A stretch of 64,000 bases of DNA, taken from Antarcticibacterium sp. 1MA-6-2 (GTDB taxonomy: Bacteria > Bacteroidota > Bacteroidia > Flavobacteriales > Flavobacteriaceae). Positions within the stretch are counted from its first letter, which is position 1; each line of letters begins with the position of its first letter. The notes below the pieces were generated by a model. The model made no database searches and had not been told where the DNA came from. It saw nothing but the letters and a program-made list of their open reading frames with translations. The stretch is taken from NCBI RefSeq assembly GCF_021535135.1, contig NZ_CP091036.1, positions 496,001 to 560,000 on the forward strand, written 5' to 3'. Of the stretch, positions 47,962-56,255 are shown piece after piece. A program made the position numbers and the translations under genes.

Positions 47962-50259
47962 TTATTTTTCCTCTGCCCAATTAAGCCTGTCCATTTGGTT
48001 ATATGGCCAGGGAGCACCATTATTTTCAATATTGCTCATTGCCACAGTAAGCTCATTTGGTGCTGCGGTCTCTTCCATTACTATGTATCTCCTTAAATCT
48101 GTAATAATAGATAAAGGATCTATTCCTACAGGACAGGCTTCGACACAGGCATTACAGCTTGTACAGGCCCAAATTTCTTCTCTTAGAATATGATCATCCA
48201 GTAATTTCTTTCCGTCGTCTTCAAATTTCCCTTTCTCACTAAGGATTTGGCCAACTTCCTCTATCCTGTCCCGGGTATCCATCATAATTTTCCGGGGAGA
48301 AAGCAATTTCCCTGTCAGGTTTGCCGGGCATTCCGCAGTACATCTTCCACATTCGGTACAGGTGTAGGCATTAAGCAATTGTACCTGATTAAGATCCATA
48401 ACATCTGAAGCTCCAAATTTTTCAGGAACTTCCTCTTCCTCTCCTTCAGCAGGTACTGCATAGGGATCGGCATCAGGATCCATCATTAACTTTACTTCCC
48501 GGGTAACCGATTCTAAATTATCGAATTTACCAAGAGGAGTTAATTTTGAAAAATAGACATTTGGAAAAGCTAACAGAATATGTAAATGTTTGGAATAATA
48601 GAGGTAATTCAAAAAGAAAAGTATTCCTAAAATGTGAAGCCACCAGGCTACCCGCTCAATAATGATCAGAGCAGAATTAGACATTCCATCTAATAAGGGA
48701 AGCATAAACTGGCTGATAGGAAACGAACCAACAATTCCTCCTGCATGTGCATAATTAGCGGCACCGTTTATTTGTAATTGATGATCTGCAGCATTCATAG
48801 TGAGGAACAGGAACATAAGGACCATTTCAAAGTACAAAATGTAATTGGCATCATTCTTTGGCCAACCTTTTAGTTCCCTGCCTAAAAACCTGTAGATATT
48901 TATTAGGTTTCTTCTAATCCAGAAAATGATAACACCTACCAGAACCAAGATTGCAAAAATTTCAAAGGCACCAATAAGAAAACTATAAAATCCACCCATA
49001 AAAGAGAGAATTCTATGGGTGCCGAAAATTCCGTCAATGATTATCTCAAGAACCTCAATGTTTATTATTATAAATCCCAGGTAAACTATTATGTGAAGGA
49101 TCCCAGAAACAGGACGTTTAACCATTTTAGACTGGCCAAAGGCCACTCTTGCCATCTTGGCAAATCTTTCTCCGGGATTGTCTTTGCGATCGATAGGGCG
49201 GCCCACTTTAATATTTCTTATAAGCTTGCGAAGGTTGCGGACAAAAAAACCTATACCCGCTACCAGGGCGATAACAAAAAGAATTTGAGCCAATATTTGC
49301 ATAGAAGTTAGTTTAGAGAATCCCTTGTTTAGTTGATATGGCCTGCCGCTTTTTCCGAATACAGAAAAGTGTACGTATCGTTTAGGGTTCAATTTAATGT
49401 CCTGTAAGAGCTGCTCCAGTTGTTTTGTGGCATTGTCCAGGTTATTGTAAACGGCATCATCAGTAAGTAATTTTCCTGCTGTACCCTGTCCACTACTTAG
49501 GTTGTTGGAAATAGTTTCAAAGTCGGCAATGACAGCCTCAAGATTGGCAGCCATTCCACTTATATCCACCTGCGTAAGAGAATCAGAAAACTTATTGAAA
49601 TTGCCCGACATCTCATCGAGATTAGTCAAAGTTCGATCAATTTTACTGGCGTTACCAGATACTATTCCGTTTAATGATTCAGCTGTACCTTTTAGAGAGT
49701 TTAAAGTTTGGGCAAGATCCTGTACTGCTACCGCTATATTATTCCTGGTATCAGGATTTAATACTTCATTTATAGAAGTAAGAAGAGAATCAGCACTCAC
49801 TATGGCTCTTTCCACTTTAATTTGTAAAGGGGTGAGTCGTTCGTTCACGAGTTCCATTATACCCTCCTCAATATCGCTGGGTAAGGTGTCACCGCTCTTT
49901 GCAACCTGGTTTTGTTCATATTCAGGAACTATCCCAAGGGATTTTCCTCCAATAATTCCACCCCCATAGATCTGGGCGAGACTGTTTTTTGAAAATTGAA
50001 AATCTGAGTCTACAGTAAAGGTTACAACCAAAAGTCCTGTCTTATCTAAAAAGTCAATTTTTGTTACCTGCCCAACCTTGTGACCATTAATGGTAACCGG
50101 GGATGAAGTTGAAAGTCCTTCAACATCGGCATAAATTGCATGAAATGTTCGGCTTGAATCAAGGAGGTTGCGGCCTTTGAGAAAACTATAACCAAAAATA
50201 AGTATTAAAATAGCAATGATTGCCAGAATACCAGTTTTAACCTCTTTGGAATATTTCAA
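47962..50259 (-). CDS. MCE/MlaD-family protein continuous with a membrane Fe-S reductase
   Basis: A 765-residue frame with two unrelated halves. Residues 1-320: one helix (ILAIIAILILIFGYSFL), the MCE domain (FHAIYADVEGLSTSSPVTINGHKVGQV) and a helical tail, as in phospholipid-transport MlaD proteins. Residues 320-765: six membrane helices and two 4Fe-4S motifs (CTECGRCTAECP, CTSCNACVEACP), as in HdrC/GlpC-type (Fe-S) reductases that accept quinol electrons. ATG 49300-49302 would start the second half as a 446-residue protein. The first half would end at TAA 49329-49331 if one base near GGCCATATCAACTAA is an insertion. Normal flavobacterial order has them as two genes, so the fusion needs checking. 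Confidence 0.85.
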   Translation of the reverse strand: MKYSKEVKTGILAIIAILILIFGYSFLKGRNLLDSSRTFHAIYADVEGLSTSSPVTINGHKVGQVTKIDFLDKTGLLVVTFTVDSDFQFSKNSLAQIYGGGIIGGKSLGIVPEYEQNQVAKSGDTLPSDIEEGIMELVNERLTPLQIKVERAIVSADSLLTSINEVLNPDTRNNIAVAVQDLAQTLNSLKGTAESLNGIVSGNASKIDRTLTNLDEMSGNFNKFSDSLTQVDISGMAANLEAVIADFETISNNLSSGQGTAGKLLTDDAVYNNLDNATKQLEQLLQDIKLNPKRYVHFSVFGKSGRPYQLNKGFSKLTSMQILAQILFVIALVAGIGFFVRNLRKLIRNIKVGRPIDRKDNPGERFAKMARVAFGQSKMVKRPVSGILHIIVYLGFIIINIEVLEIIIDGIFGTHRILSFMGGFYSFLIGAFEIFAILVLVGVIIFWIRRNLINIYRFLGRELKGWPKNDANYILYFEMVLMFLFLTMNAADHQLQINGAANYAHAGGIVGSFPISQFMLPLLDGMSNSALIIIERVAWWLHILGILFFLNYLYYSKHLHILLAFPNVYFSKLTPLGKFDNLESVTREVKLMMDPDADPYAVPAEGEEEEVPEKFGASDVMDLNQVQLLNAYTCTECGRCTAECPANLTGKLLSPRKIMMDTRDRIEEVGQILSEKGKFEDDGKKLLDDHILREEIWACTSCNACVEACPVGIDPLSIITDLRRYIVMEETAAPNELTVAMSNIENNGAPWPYNQMDRLNWAEEK

Positions 50260-50313
50260 AAGCTTGTTTTTTAGAATCCGTACAAATTTAGAAATAAATA
50301 TAGGAATGTACCC

Positions 50314-51429
50314 CTATTTACTCTGGGATTTTAACGCCTCATTAACTGTAATCTTGTTGCCTGCCCTAAAAGCAACAACATAACTGCTGGGGAATCCACT
50401 TTTTTTGGCCTGCTCGTGTAGTTTTTGAATTTGAGAATAGCTGGAGGTAGCACCATAGTAATATTTCCATAGCTTTCCTTCTTTTTCTCTAAAAACAGGA
50501 GTTAAACCTTTAAAATTTGAAGATTTAGGTTCCAGCTTTTTAGAACTTGCAGCAAGCTGAATTTTAAAAGTAATATTTTCATAAATATCCACTTCAGCTT
50601 CTGTAGTTACTATTTCAACAGCAGCTTCCTGGGTCAAATTTTCAAGAGATGCAAGGTTAATAGTATGGCTGTACTCTACAATTGCCTCTACTATAGCATC
50701 TGCCATTTTACTTTGTCCAGTACTGCTGTTAAGGTAAGATCCCTCACTGTTATTGGTAAGAAATCCTGTTTCAATTAAAACGCTTGGCATATATGTTTGA
50801 TGGAGCACAAGAAAACCAGCCTGTTTTACTCCACGGTTATTCCTTTTAAGGTCATTGGTAAAATTCTTCTGAACAAAATCTGCCAACAGGATACTTTGAT
50901 CCAGGTATTCCTCCTGCATGATCATCATACCTATATAAGATTCAGGGGAATTAGGATCAAAACCATCATAGGTAACATGATAATCTTCCTCCAAGAATAT
51001 TACAGAATTTTCTCTTTTAGCTACCTCAAAGTTGGTCTGGTTCCTGTGTAGACCCAATACAAATGTTTCTGTACCATAAGCCTGGGAGTTATGAGCATTA
51101 CAATGAACAGAGACAAAAAGATCTGCTCTTGCATCATTGGCAATTTTTGCCCTCTTATCAAGAGGAATAAAAACATCAGAATCCCGGGTATAAATGACAT
51201 CAATGTTTTCTATTTTCTCAAGTTCCTGGCCTACCTTTTTAACAATATTAAGGGCAATATCTTTTTCTTTGTATCCTCCTCCCCTGTTGCCGGGATCCTT
51301 TCCTCCATGTCCTGCATCCAGCACTACTACAAATTTAGAATCCCCGGGTTTATTTTGTGCCTGGGAAGAGGCAATAAATAAAAAGCCGGAAAAGATTAAC
51401 ACGAAAAGTTTAATTTGGTTCGTTCTCAT
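50314..51429 (-). CDS. N-acetylmuramoyl-L-alanine amidase
   Basis: A 371-residue peptidoglycan hydrolase (Amidase_3 fold). The signal peptide is residues 1-24 (SSQAQ). Zinc ligands: His in VVLDAGHGGKDPG (H41), Glu in GYKEKDIAL, His in FVSVHCNAHN; catalytic Glu in SVLIETGFLTNNSEG. The C-terminal 75 residues (FKIQLAASSKKLEP…YSQIQKLHEQAKKSGFP) resemble an SPOR peptidoglycan-binding domain. Periplasmic, cutting between muramic acid and L-Ala during division. It is divergent from the lptD-like gene. Confidence 0.92.
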   Translation of the reverse strand: MRTNQIKLFVLIFSGFLFIASSQAQNKPGDSKFVVVLDAGHGGKDPGNRGGGYKEKDIALNIVKKVGQELEKIENIDVIYTRDSDVFIPLDKRAKIANDARADLFVSVHCNAHNSQAYGTETFVLGLHRNQTNFEVAKRENSVIFLEEDYHVTYDGFDPNSPESYIGMMIMQEEYLDQSILLADFVQKNFTNDLKRNNRGVKQAGFLVLHQTYMPSVLIETGFLTNNSEGSYLNSSTGQSKMADAIVEAIVEYSHTINLASLENLTQEAAVEIVTTEAEVDIYENITFKIQLAASSKKLEPKSSNFKGLTPVFREKEGKLWKYYYGATSSYSQIQKLHEQAKKSGFPSSYVVAFRAGNKITVNEALKSQSK

Positions 51430-51512
51430 ATATAACTAACGATACGATTAGGGCGATTATTTTTAATGGTTTATTTTTTCTGAATCCCAAAAGGAAGCTA
51501 AAAAAATATATG

Positions 51513-51520
51513 TAATTTTG
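51513..51520 (+). promoter_or_regulatory. -7 box of the lptD-like gene
   Basis: TAATTTTG matches TAnnTTTG, 47 bases before the TTG start at 51567. No TTG at -33. Confidence 0.45.
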
Positions 51521-51566
51521 ACTATTCAAAAAGCAAGCCACACTTACAAAAATAGCACATATACCA

Positions 51567-54275
51567 TTGCGGACAAACTCACTCTTCATTCTTTTTTCCT
51601 CAGTTTTTTTGTTGCTGGCGCCTCATATTTTACAAGCTCAGGAAATTGAAACTGCTAATGAAGTTCGTATTGAGGCGCAACGTGATTCTGTACGAACAGT
51701 AGGTGATTCTCTGGTCCCAAATCCTCAAATGGCAATACAACAGGACACGGTAAAAACCGATACTGTTCAACGACCCAGATTGCTTACAGATGTTGTTAGT
51801 TACACGGCTGTAGATTATATGAGACTTAATCCTAAGGAAAACAGGATGTACCTCTATAATCAGGCCCAAATCACTTATGGTGATATGGTAATGACAGCAG
51901 GGCTCATCATTGTTGATAATGAAAAAGGTGAAGTATATGCTTTTGGTATCCCCGACTCAACAGGAGCCTATTCCCAAAAACCAATTTTTACCCAGGGCCA
52001 AAATACTGTTGAACCGGATTCTATAAGATATAACTTTAAAACCCAGAAAGCACTTGTGTATAATTCCCGAACCACGCAGGGAACTTTTAATGTGTTAGGT
52101 GAGGTGACAAAAAGACAAAACGATTCTGTATATTATATGCAGAATGTAAGATTTACAACTTCTGAAAACGAGGAGAATCCTGATTATTATTTTTATGCCC
52201 GAAGGATAAAATTTGTACCTCAAAAGAAGATAGTAAGTGGTCTTGTTAATATGTACATTGCAGATGTACCCACTCCTCTGGGTCTGCCCTTTGGATATTT
52301 TCCAATGACTGAAGAAGAGACATCAGGATTTATTATTCCTTCTTTTGGACAAACGAATCAGCGAGGTTATTTTCTGCAAAACGGAGGTTATTACTTTGCT
52401 ATAAGTGATTATGTAGATCTTTTGGTTTTGGGAGATTACTATACAAACGGCAGTTATGGATTAAGAACAGAATCAAATTATGCCAAGAGGTACAGGTACA
52501 GGGGAAATATAAATTTCAGGTATGAAAACCTTCTGGATAGTGAGAGGGGTTTCCCCGATTTCTCGCAGCAAACCGTTTACAACCTGCAATGGACCCATTC
52601 CCAGGACCAGAAATCGAATCCAAGTTCAAGGTTTTCAGCTTCAGTAAACCTGGGTAGTAGTAATTATTATCAGGAATCGGTAAACCAGTCCAATACTGCC
52701 AATTTCTTAAATAACACCTTACGATCTTCTGTATCTTATTCAAAAACTTTTTCAGGAGAACCAAATGTTAATTTAAGTGTTGCTGCTACTCATCAGCAAA
52801 ATACAAGGACGCAGCAAATAGATATGACTTTGCCCACGGTCCAGGGTAGTATGGGAAGAATTTACCCATTGGCTCCAAAAGTGGGAACTAAAAAAGGGAT
52901 TATTGAGAATATTAACCTTCAGTATAACTTTAGAGGCGAAAACCGAATTTCCACAACCGATTCTCTTTTCCTGTCTCCTGAAATGTTTCGGGATGCGAAT
53001 TATGGCGTACAGCACAGTATCCCGCTTTCCACCAATTTTAAAGTTTTTAAATATTTTAGTGTTAGTTCCAGTGCCAACTACCAGGAGAGCTGGGTATTTA
53101 AAACTTATGACCGTATTTATGATCCCAACTTAAGAGAGGTTATAGTGGATACTATTAGAGGTTTTGATTCTTTCCGAAGCTATAATTTTAGTACGAGTGT
53201 AGGAACTACTCTTTACGGACTTAAAAACTTTGGAAACGATAAAAAGATCCAGGCTATAAGGCACGTAATGCGACCTTCGATAAATTATAGTATTAATCCT
53301 GCATTTGACCAGTACTGGGATGAGTATGAAATCATTAACGAGCAGGATCCCGGTCTTAACCTATTAGTTGAATATTCAAGATTCCAGGGGTCATTGTATA
53401 GCCCGCCGGGAAGGAATTTTTCAAGTTCTATTGGGTTGAGCCTTAGTAATACTGTTGAAGCAAAAGTTAGGGACAAGGACAGTACTGCCACAGAACCCAA
53501 GAAGATCACCCTGCTTAACAACTTTAGCATTGGAACCTCCTACAACCTTGCGGGGGATTCCTTAAGACTTGCACCCGTTAGTCTTAGGGGAAGTATTCCT
53601 ATTATTCAAAACAAACTTGATGTAAACGTAGCCGCCAATTTGGATTTGTATGCTCTTGATAACAATAACCGCCGCATTGATAAACTGAATATCCAGAACG
53701 GAGGTAGTCTCTTTCGATTTACTATGGCCAATGTAAGTTTTGGTTATAATTTTTCAAGCAAAGATTTTGCTGAAGGTGGGGATGAAAACAAAGATAAAAT
53801 AGAGAATGAGACCTTTAGAAACGGAGGACGACCCGATGATCTCTTCGGAAAAGAAACTGACATAGATGGGAGATTTATGGATGATGAAGAAGATCCTTTT
53901 GAAAATGATGAAGAAAGAGAAAATGATCAATGGTATAATTATAAAATTCCGTGGAATTTAAGACTTGCATACACAATGACCTATAACAATATGGCTCGCC
54001 AGAATGAAATATCCTCCCACTCAATCATGTTTTCAGGAGATGTTGAACTGGCCCCTAAATGGGTAGTTGGTGGCTCTTCGGGTTTTGATATTAAAGAAGG
54101 AGGTTTTACTTATACACAATTAAGATTTCAACGGGATCTTGACAGCTGGAACATGTCATTTAACTGGGTGCCTTTTAGTCCCCGTGCCTCCTGGTATTTC
54201 TTTATTGGTATAAAATCCTCTATTCTTAGGGATATTAAGTACGACAAGAGAAGAGTACCGGACAGAGCTTTGTAG
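51567..54275 (+). CDS. OstA/LptD-like outer-membrane LPS assembly protein
   Basis: A 902-residue protein. Residues 1-24 form a signal peptide (MRTNSLFILFSSVFLLLA…QAQ); an OstA-type N-terminal domain follows (LNPKENRMYLYNQAQITYGDMVM, GLIIVDNEKGEVYAFG), and a long barrel of alternating aromatic strands (YYFAISDYVDLLVLGDYYTNGSY…FNWVPFSPRASWYFFIGIK). It corresponds to the Bacteroidota LptD homologue that inserts LPS into the outer membrane. The start is TTG. An acidic loop (DDEEDPFENDEERE) near residue 780 is unusual but seen in relatives. Divergent from the amidase. Confidence 0.88.
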   Translation: MRTNSLFILFSSVFLLLAPHILQAQEIETANEVRIEAQRDSVRTVGDSLVPNPQMAIQQDTVKTDTVQRPRLLTDVVSYTAVDYMRLNPKENRMYLYNQAQITYGDMVMTAGLIIVDNEKGEVYAFGIPDSTGAYSQKPIFTQGQNTVEPDSIRYNFKTQKALVYNSRTTQGTFNVLGEVTKRQNDSVYYMQNVRFTTSENEENPDYYFYARRIKFVPQKKIVSGLVNMYIADVPTPLGLPFGYFPMTEEETSGFIIPSFGQTNQRGYFLQNGGYYFAISDYVDLLVLGDYYTNGSYGLRTESNYAKRYRYRGNINFRYENLLDSERGFPDFSQQTVYNLQWTHSQDQKSNPSSRFSASVNLGSSNYYQESVNQSNTANFLNNTLRSSVSYSKTFSGEPNVNLSVAATHQQNTRTQQIDMTLPTVQGSMGRIYPLAPKVGTKKGIIENINLQYNFRGENRISTTDSLFLSPEMFRDANYGVQHSIPLSTNFKVFKYFSVSSSANYQESWVFKTYDRIYDPNLREVIVDTIRGFDSFRSYNFSTSVGTTLYGLKNFGNDKKIQAIRHVMRPSINYSINPAFDQYWDEYEIINEQDPGLNLLVEYSRFQGSLYSPPGRNFSSSIGLSLSNTVEAKVRDKDSTATEPKKITLLNNFSIGTSYNLAGDSLRLAPVSLRGSIPIIQNKLDVNVAANLDLYALDNNNRRIDKLNIQNGGSLFRFTMANVSFGYNFSSKDFAEGGDENKDKIENETFRNGGRPDDLFGKETDIDGRFMDDEEDPFENDEERENDQWYNYKIPWNLRLAYTMTYNNMARQNEISSHSIMFSGDVELAPKWVVGGSSGFDIKEGGFTYTQLRFQRDLDSWNMSFNWVPFSPRASWYFFIGIKSSILRDIKYDKRRVPDRAL

Positions 54276-54284
54276 GTAATATCA

Positions 54285-54385
54285 AAGTTAGAAGGTAGAA
54301 GTTGGAAGTGGGAAGGTAGAAGTTGGAAGTGGGAAGTTGGAAATAAGTTAGAAGTTGGAAATAAGTTAGAAGTTTGAAATATTAG
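54285..54385. repeat. Degenerate tandem repeat of (A)GAAGTTGGAAGT units
   Basis: Units such as TTAGAAGTTGGAAATAAG and AGAAGTTGGAAGTGGGA repeat about five times after the lptD-like stop codon. Purine-rich, no coding capacity, no inverted-repeat structure and spacers not conserved, so it is not a CRISPR array. Confidence 0.8.
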
Positions 54386-54444
54386 AAGGAATACAATAAT
54401 CTGGTAACTGATATAATTGTTTAATTTAAAGTGCTTTTAATATT

Positions 54445-54825
54445 ATGAAGAAAATAATTAAGACATCGATGGCTCCGGCACCAATAGGACCATACAATCA
54501 GGCTGTGTTAACGGGAAATATGCTTTACACATCGGGGCAGATAGCTATTAATCCTGAAACTAACGAGCTGGAAACGGGAAACCTGGAAGAGGAGACGAAA
54601 CTGGTGATGGAAAACTTAAAGGCTATTTTGACTGAGGCAGGAATGACTTTTGAAAATGTCATTAAAACTTCTATTTTCATTAGCGATATGAACAACTTCT
54701 CAAGGATCAATGAAGTTTATGGGAAATATTTTGATCCTGAAACAGCACTTACCAGAGAAACAGTTGAAGTTGCAAATCTCCCGAAGTTTGTTAATGTAGA
54801 AATAAGCGCTATAGCAGTTAAATAG
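54445..54825 (+). CDS. ridA: RidA enamine/imine deaminase
   Basis: A 126-residue cytosolic enzyme that hydrolyses 2-aminoacrylate and similar enamines released by PLP enzymes. The family signature GPYNQAVLTGNMLYTSGQIA is at the N terminus, and the catalytic Arg is R104 in LTRETVEVANLPK, near the end VNVEISAIAVK. Length and ends are canonical. Its 3' end overlaps the convergent mgsA gene by 8 bases. Confidence 0.95.
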   Translation: MKKIIKTSMAPAPIGPYNQAVLTGNMLYTSGQIAINPETNELETGNLEEETKLVMENLKAILTEAGMTFENVIKTSIFISDMNNFSRINEVYGKYFDPETALTRETVEVANLPKFVNVEISAIAVK

Positions 54826-55180
54826 CCTTCATCATTAACCTTGCGGTTGCGGGATTTGTTGCTATAGGAATATCGTGCACATCACACAGCCTCATAAGCA
54901 TTACAATATCCGGTTCGTGAGGGTGCTTGTCGAGAGGATCTCTGAAGAAAAGGATCATTTGTACATGACCTTCTGCGAGACGGGAAGCGATTTGTGCATC
55001 ACCTCCCAATGGCCCCGACAAAAGTTTTTCTACCTTAAAACCAGCTGCTTCAGTTTTATTTCCTGTATTCCCAGTGGCAATAAGCTTAATTCCTTTGGAC
55101 ATTAAAACTTCCTTATGTTCATTTAGAAATTGAACCATTTCTGCCTTTTTCCCATTATGGGCTATTATTGCTATTGTCAT
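54818..55180 (-). CDS. mgsA: Methylglyoxal synthase
   Basis: A 120-residue enzyme converting dihydroxyacetone phosphate to methylglyoxal. Active-site residues are aligned by motif: H8 (AIIAHNGKK), the phosphate loop LSGPLGGDAQIA with D61, D81 in FFRDPLDKH, and HPHEPD (H88, D91). It lacks the N-terminal extension of E. coli MgsA. It follows pfkA with a 2-base gap on the same strand, so a glycolytic and a bypass gene share a transcript: excess DHAP can leave glycolysis with phosphate release. Confidence 0.93.
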   Translation of the reverse strand: MTIAIIAHNGKKAEMVQFLNEHKEVLMSKGIKLIATGNTGNKTEAAGFKVEKLLSGPLGGDAQIASRLAEGHVQMILFFRDPLDKHPHEPDIVMLMRLCDVHDIPIATNPATARLMMKAI

Positions 55181-55182
55181 AA

Positions 55183-56170
55183 TTAAGTAGATAATATATC
55201 AGAAATCCTTAAAAGATCCTTATTGATATCAGGTTTTGATTTAAGGGCGTCTTCAAGACTGGTTGCTTCTATCTTGTTATTGATCAAACCTACCATGATG
55301 TTGGTTCTCCCGTCCAATAAAAGTTCTACTGCTTTCACACACATCCTGCTAGCCAAAACCCTGTCAAAACAGGTGGGGCTTCCTCCTCTTTGAATATGTC
55401 CAAGAACAGTAACCTTCGCATCGTAATCTGGAAGATTTTCCTTTATATATTCTGCAAGTTGAAAGACATTTTTTCCAATCTTATCACCTTCAGAAACAAC
55501 AACAATACTGGATGTTTTCCCTGATCTCCTACTGCGTTCCAAAGAAAATAACAGCCGCTCCAGTCCCAGGTTTTCTTCAGGAATTAAAATCTCTTCGGCT
55601 CCTGCTCCAATCCCGCTGTTTAAAGCGATAAATCCGGCATCCCTTCCCATTACTTCTACAAAGAACAGCCTGTTGTGCGAACTGGCAGTATCCCTGATTT
55701 TATCAATAGCTTCTACAACAGTATTAAGAGCAGTGTCATAACCAATGGTGAAGTTGGTGCCATAGATATCATTATCTATAGTTCCCGGCACACCTATAAC
55801 AGGAATATTATGTTCTTCATTTAAAATTTTTCCTCCTCTAAATGTACCATCCCCACCAATTAGAACAAGAGCATCTATCCCGGCTTTTTTTATGGTATCT
55901 GCTGCTTTTTGCCTAGCCTTCAACAGTAAGAAATTCTTTAGATCGTGCAGATTGTAAAATTGTACCTCCCCTGGAAATAATATTTCGAACACTCCTTGGC
56001 CCAAGTTCCTCGTAAACACCGTCAATTACTCCCTGGTATCCTCGGTAAAACCCAATACATTCAATGTGGTAAAAAGCGCAGGCTCTAACTACGGCTCTAA
56101 TTGCTGCGTTCATTCCGGGAGCATCTCCTCCCGATGTTAATACTCCAATTCGTTTAATTTTTTTCGCCAT
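55183..56170 (-). CDS. pfkA: ATP-dependent 6-phosphofructokinase (frame-disrupted)
   Basis: About 329 residues. Motifs: the ATP loop [27 protein letters not shown], the GGDGTFRGG substrate/ATP site, [21 protein letters not shown] (catalytic Asp), [14 protein letters not shown] and [18 protein letters not shown]. This is the allosteric group I PFK. The first frame ends near 55912 (KEFLTVEG), and the chain moves to the other frame ([16 protein letters not shown]). One extra base in GTTGAAGGCTAGG. Frame loss in a core glycolytic gene argues for sequence error. Confidence 0.93.
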
Positions 56171-56255
56171 TTATTTATTTTAATCTTTAACCTGCTAATT
56201 TATGAATTTATTAAAAAGTACTCAATTTAGATCTACTTGAAAAACCAGTAGAAAT

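Noticed and set aside
54285..54385. CRISPR array
   Set aside because: Units are irregular in length, lack unique spacers of constant size, are not palindromic, and no cas genes are nearby.
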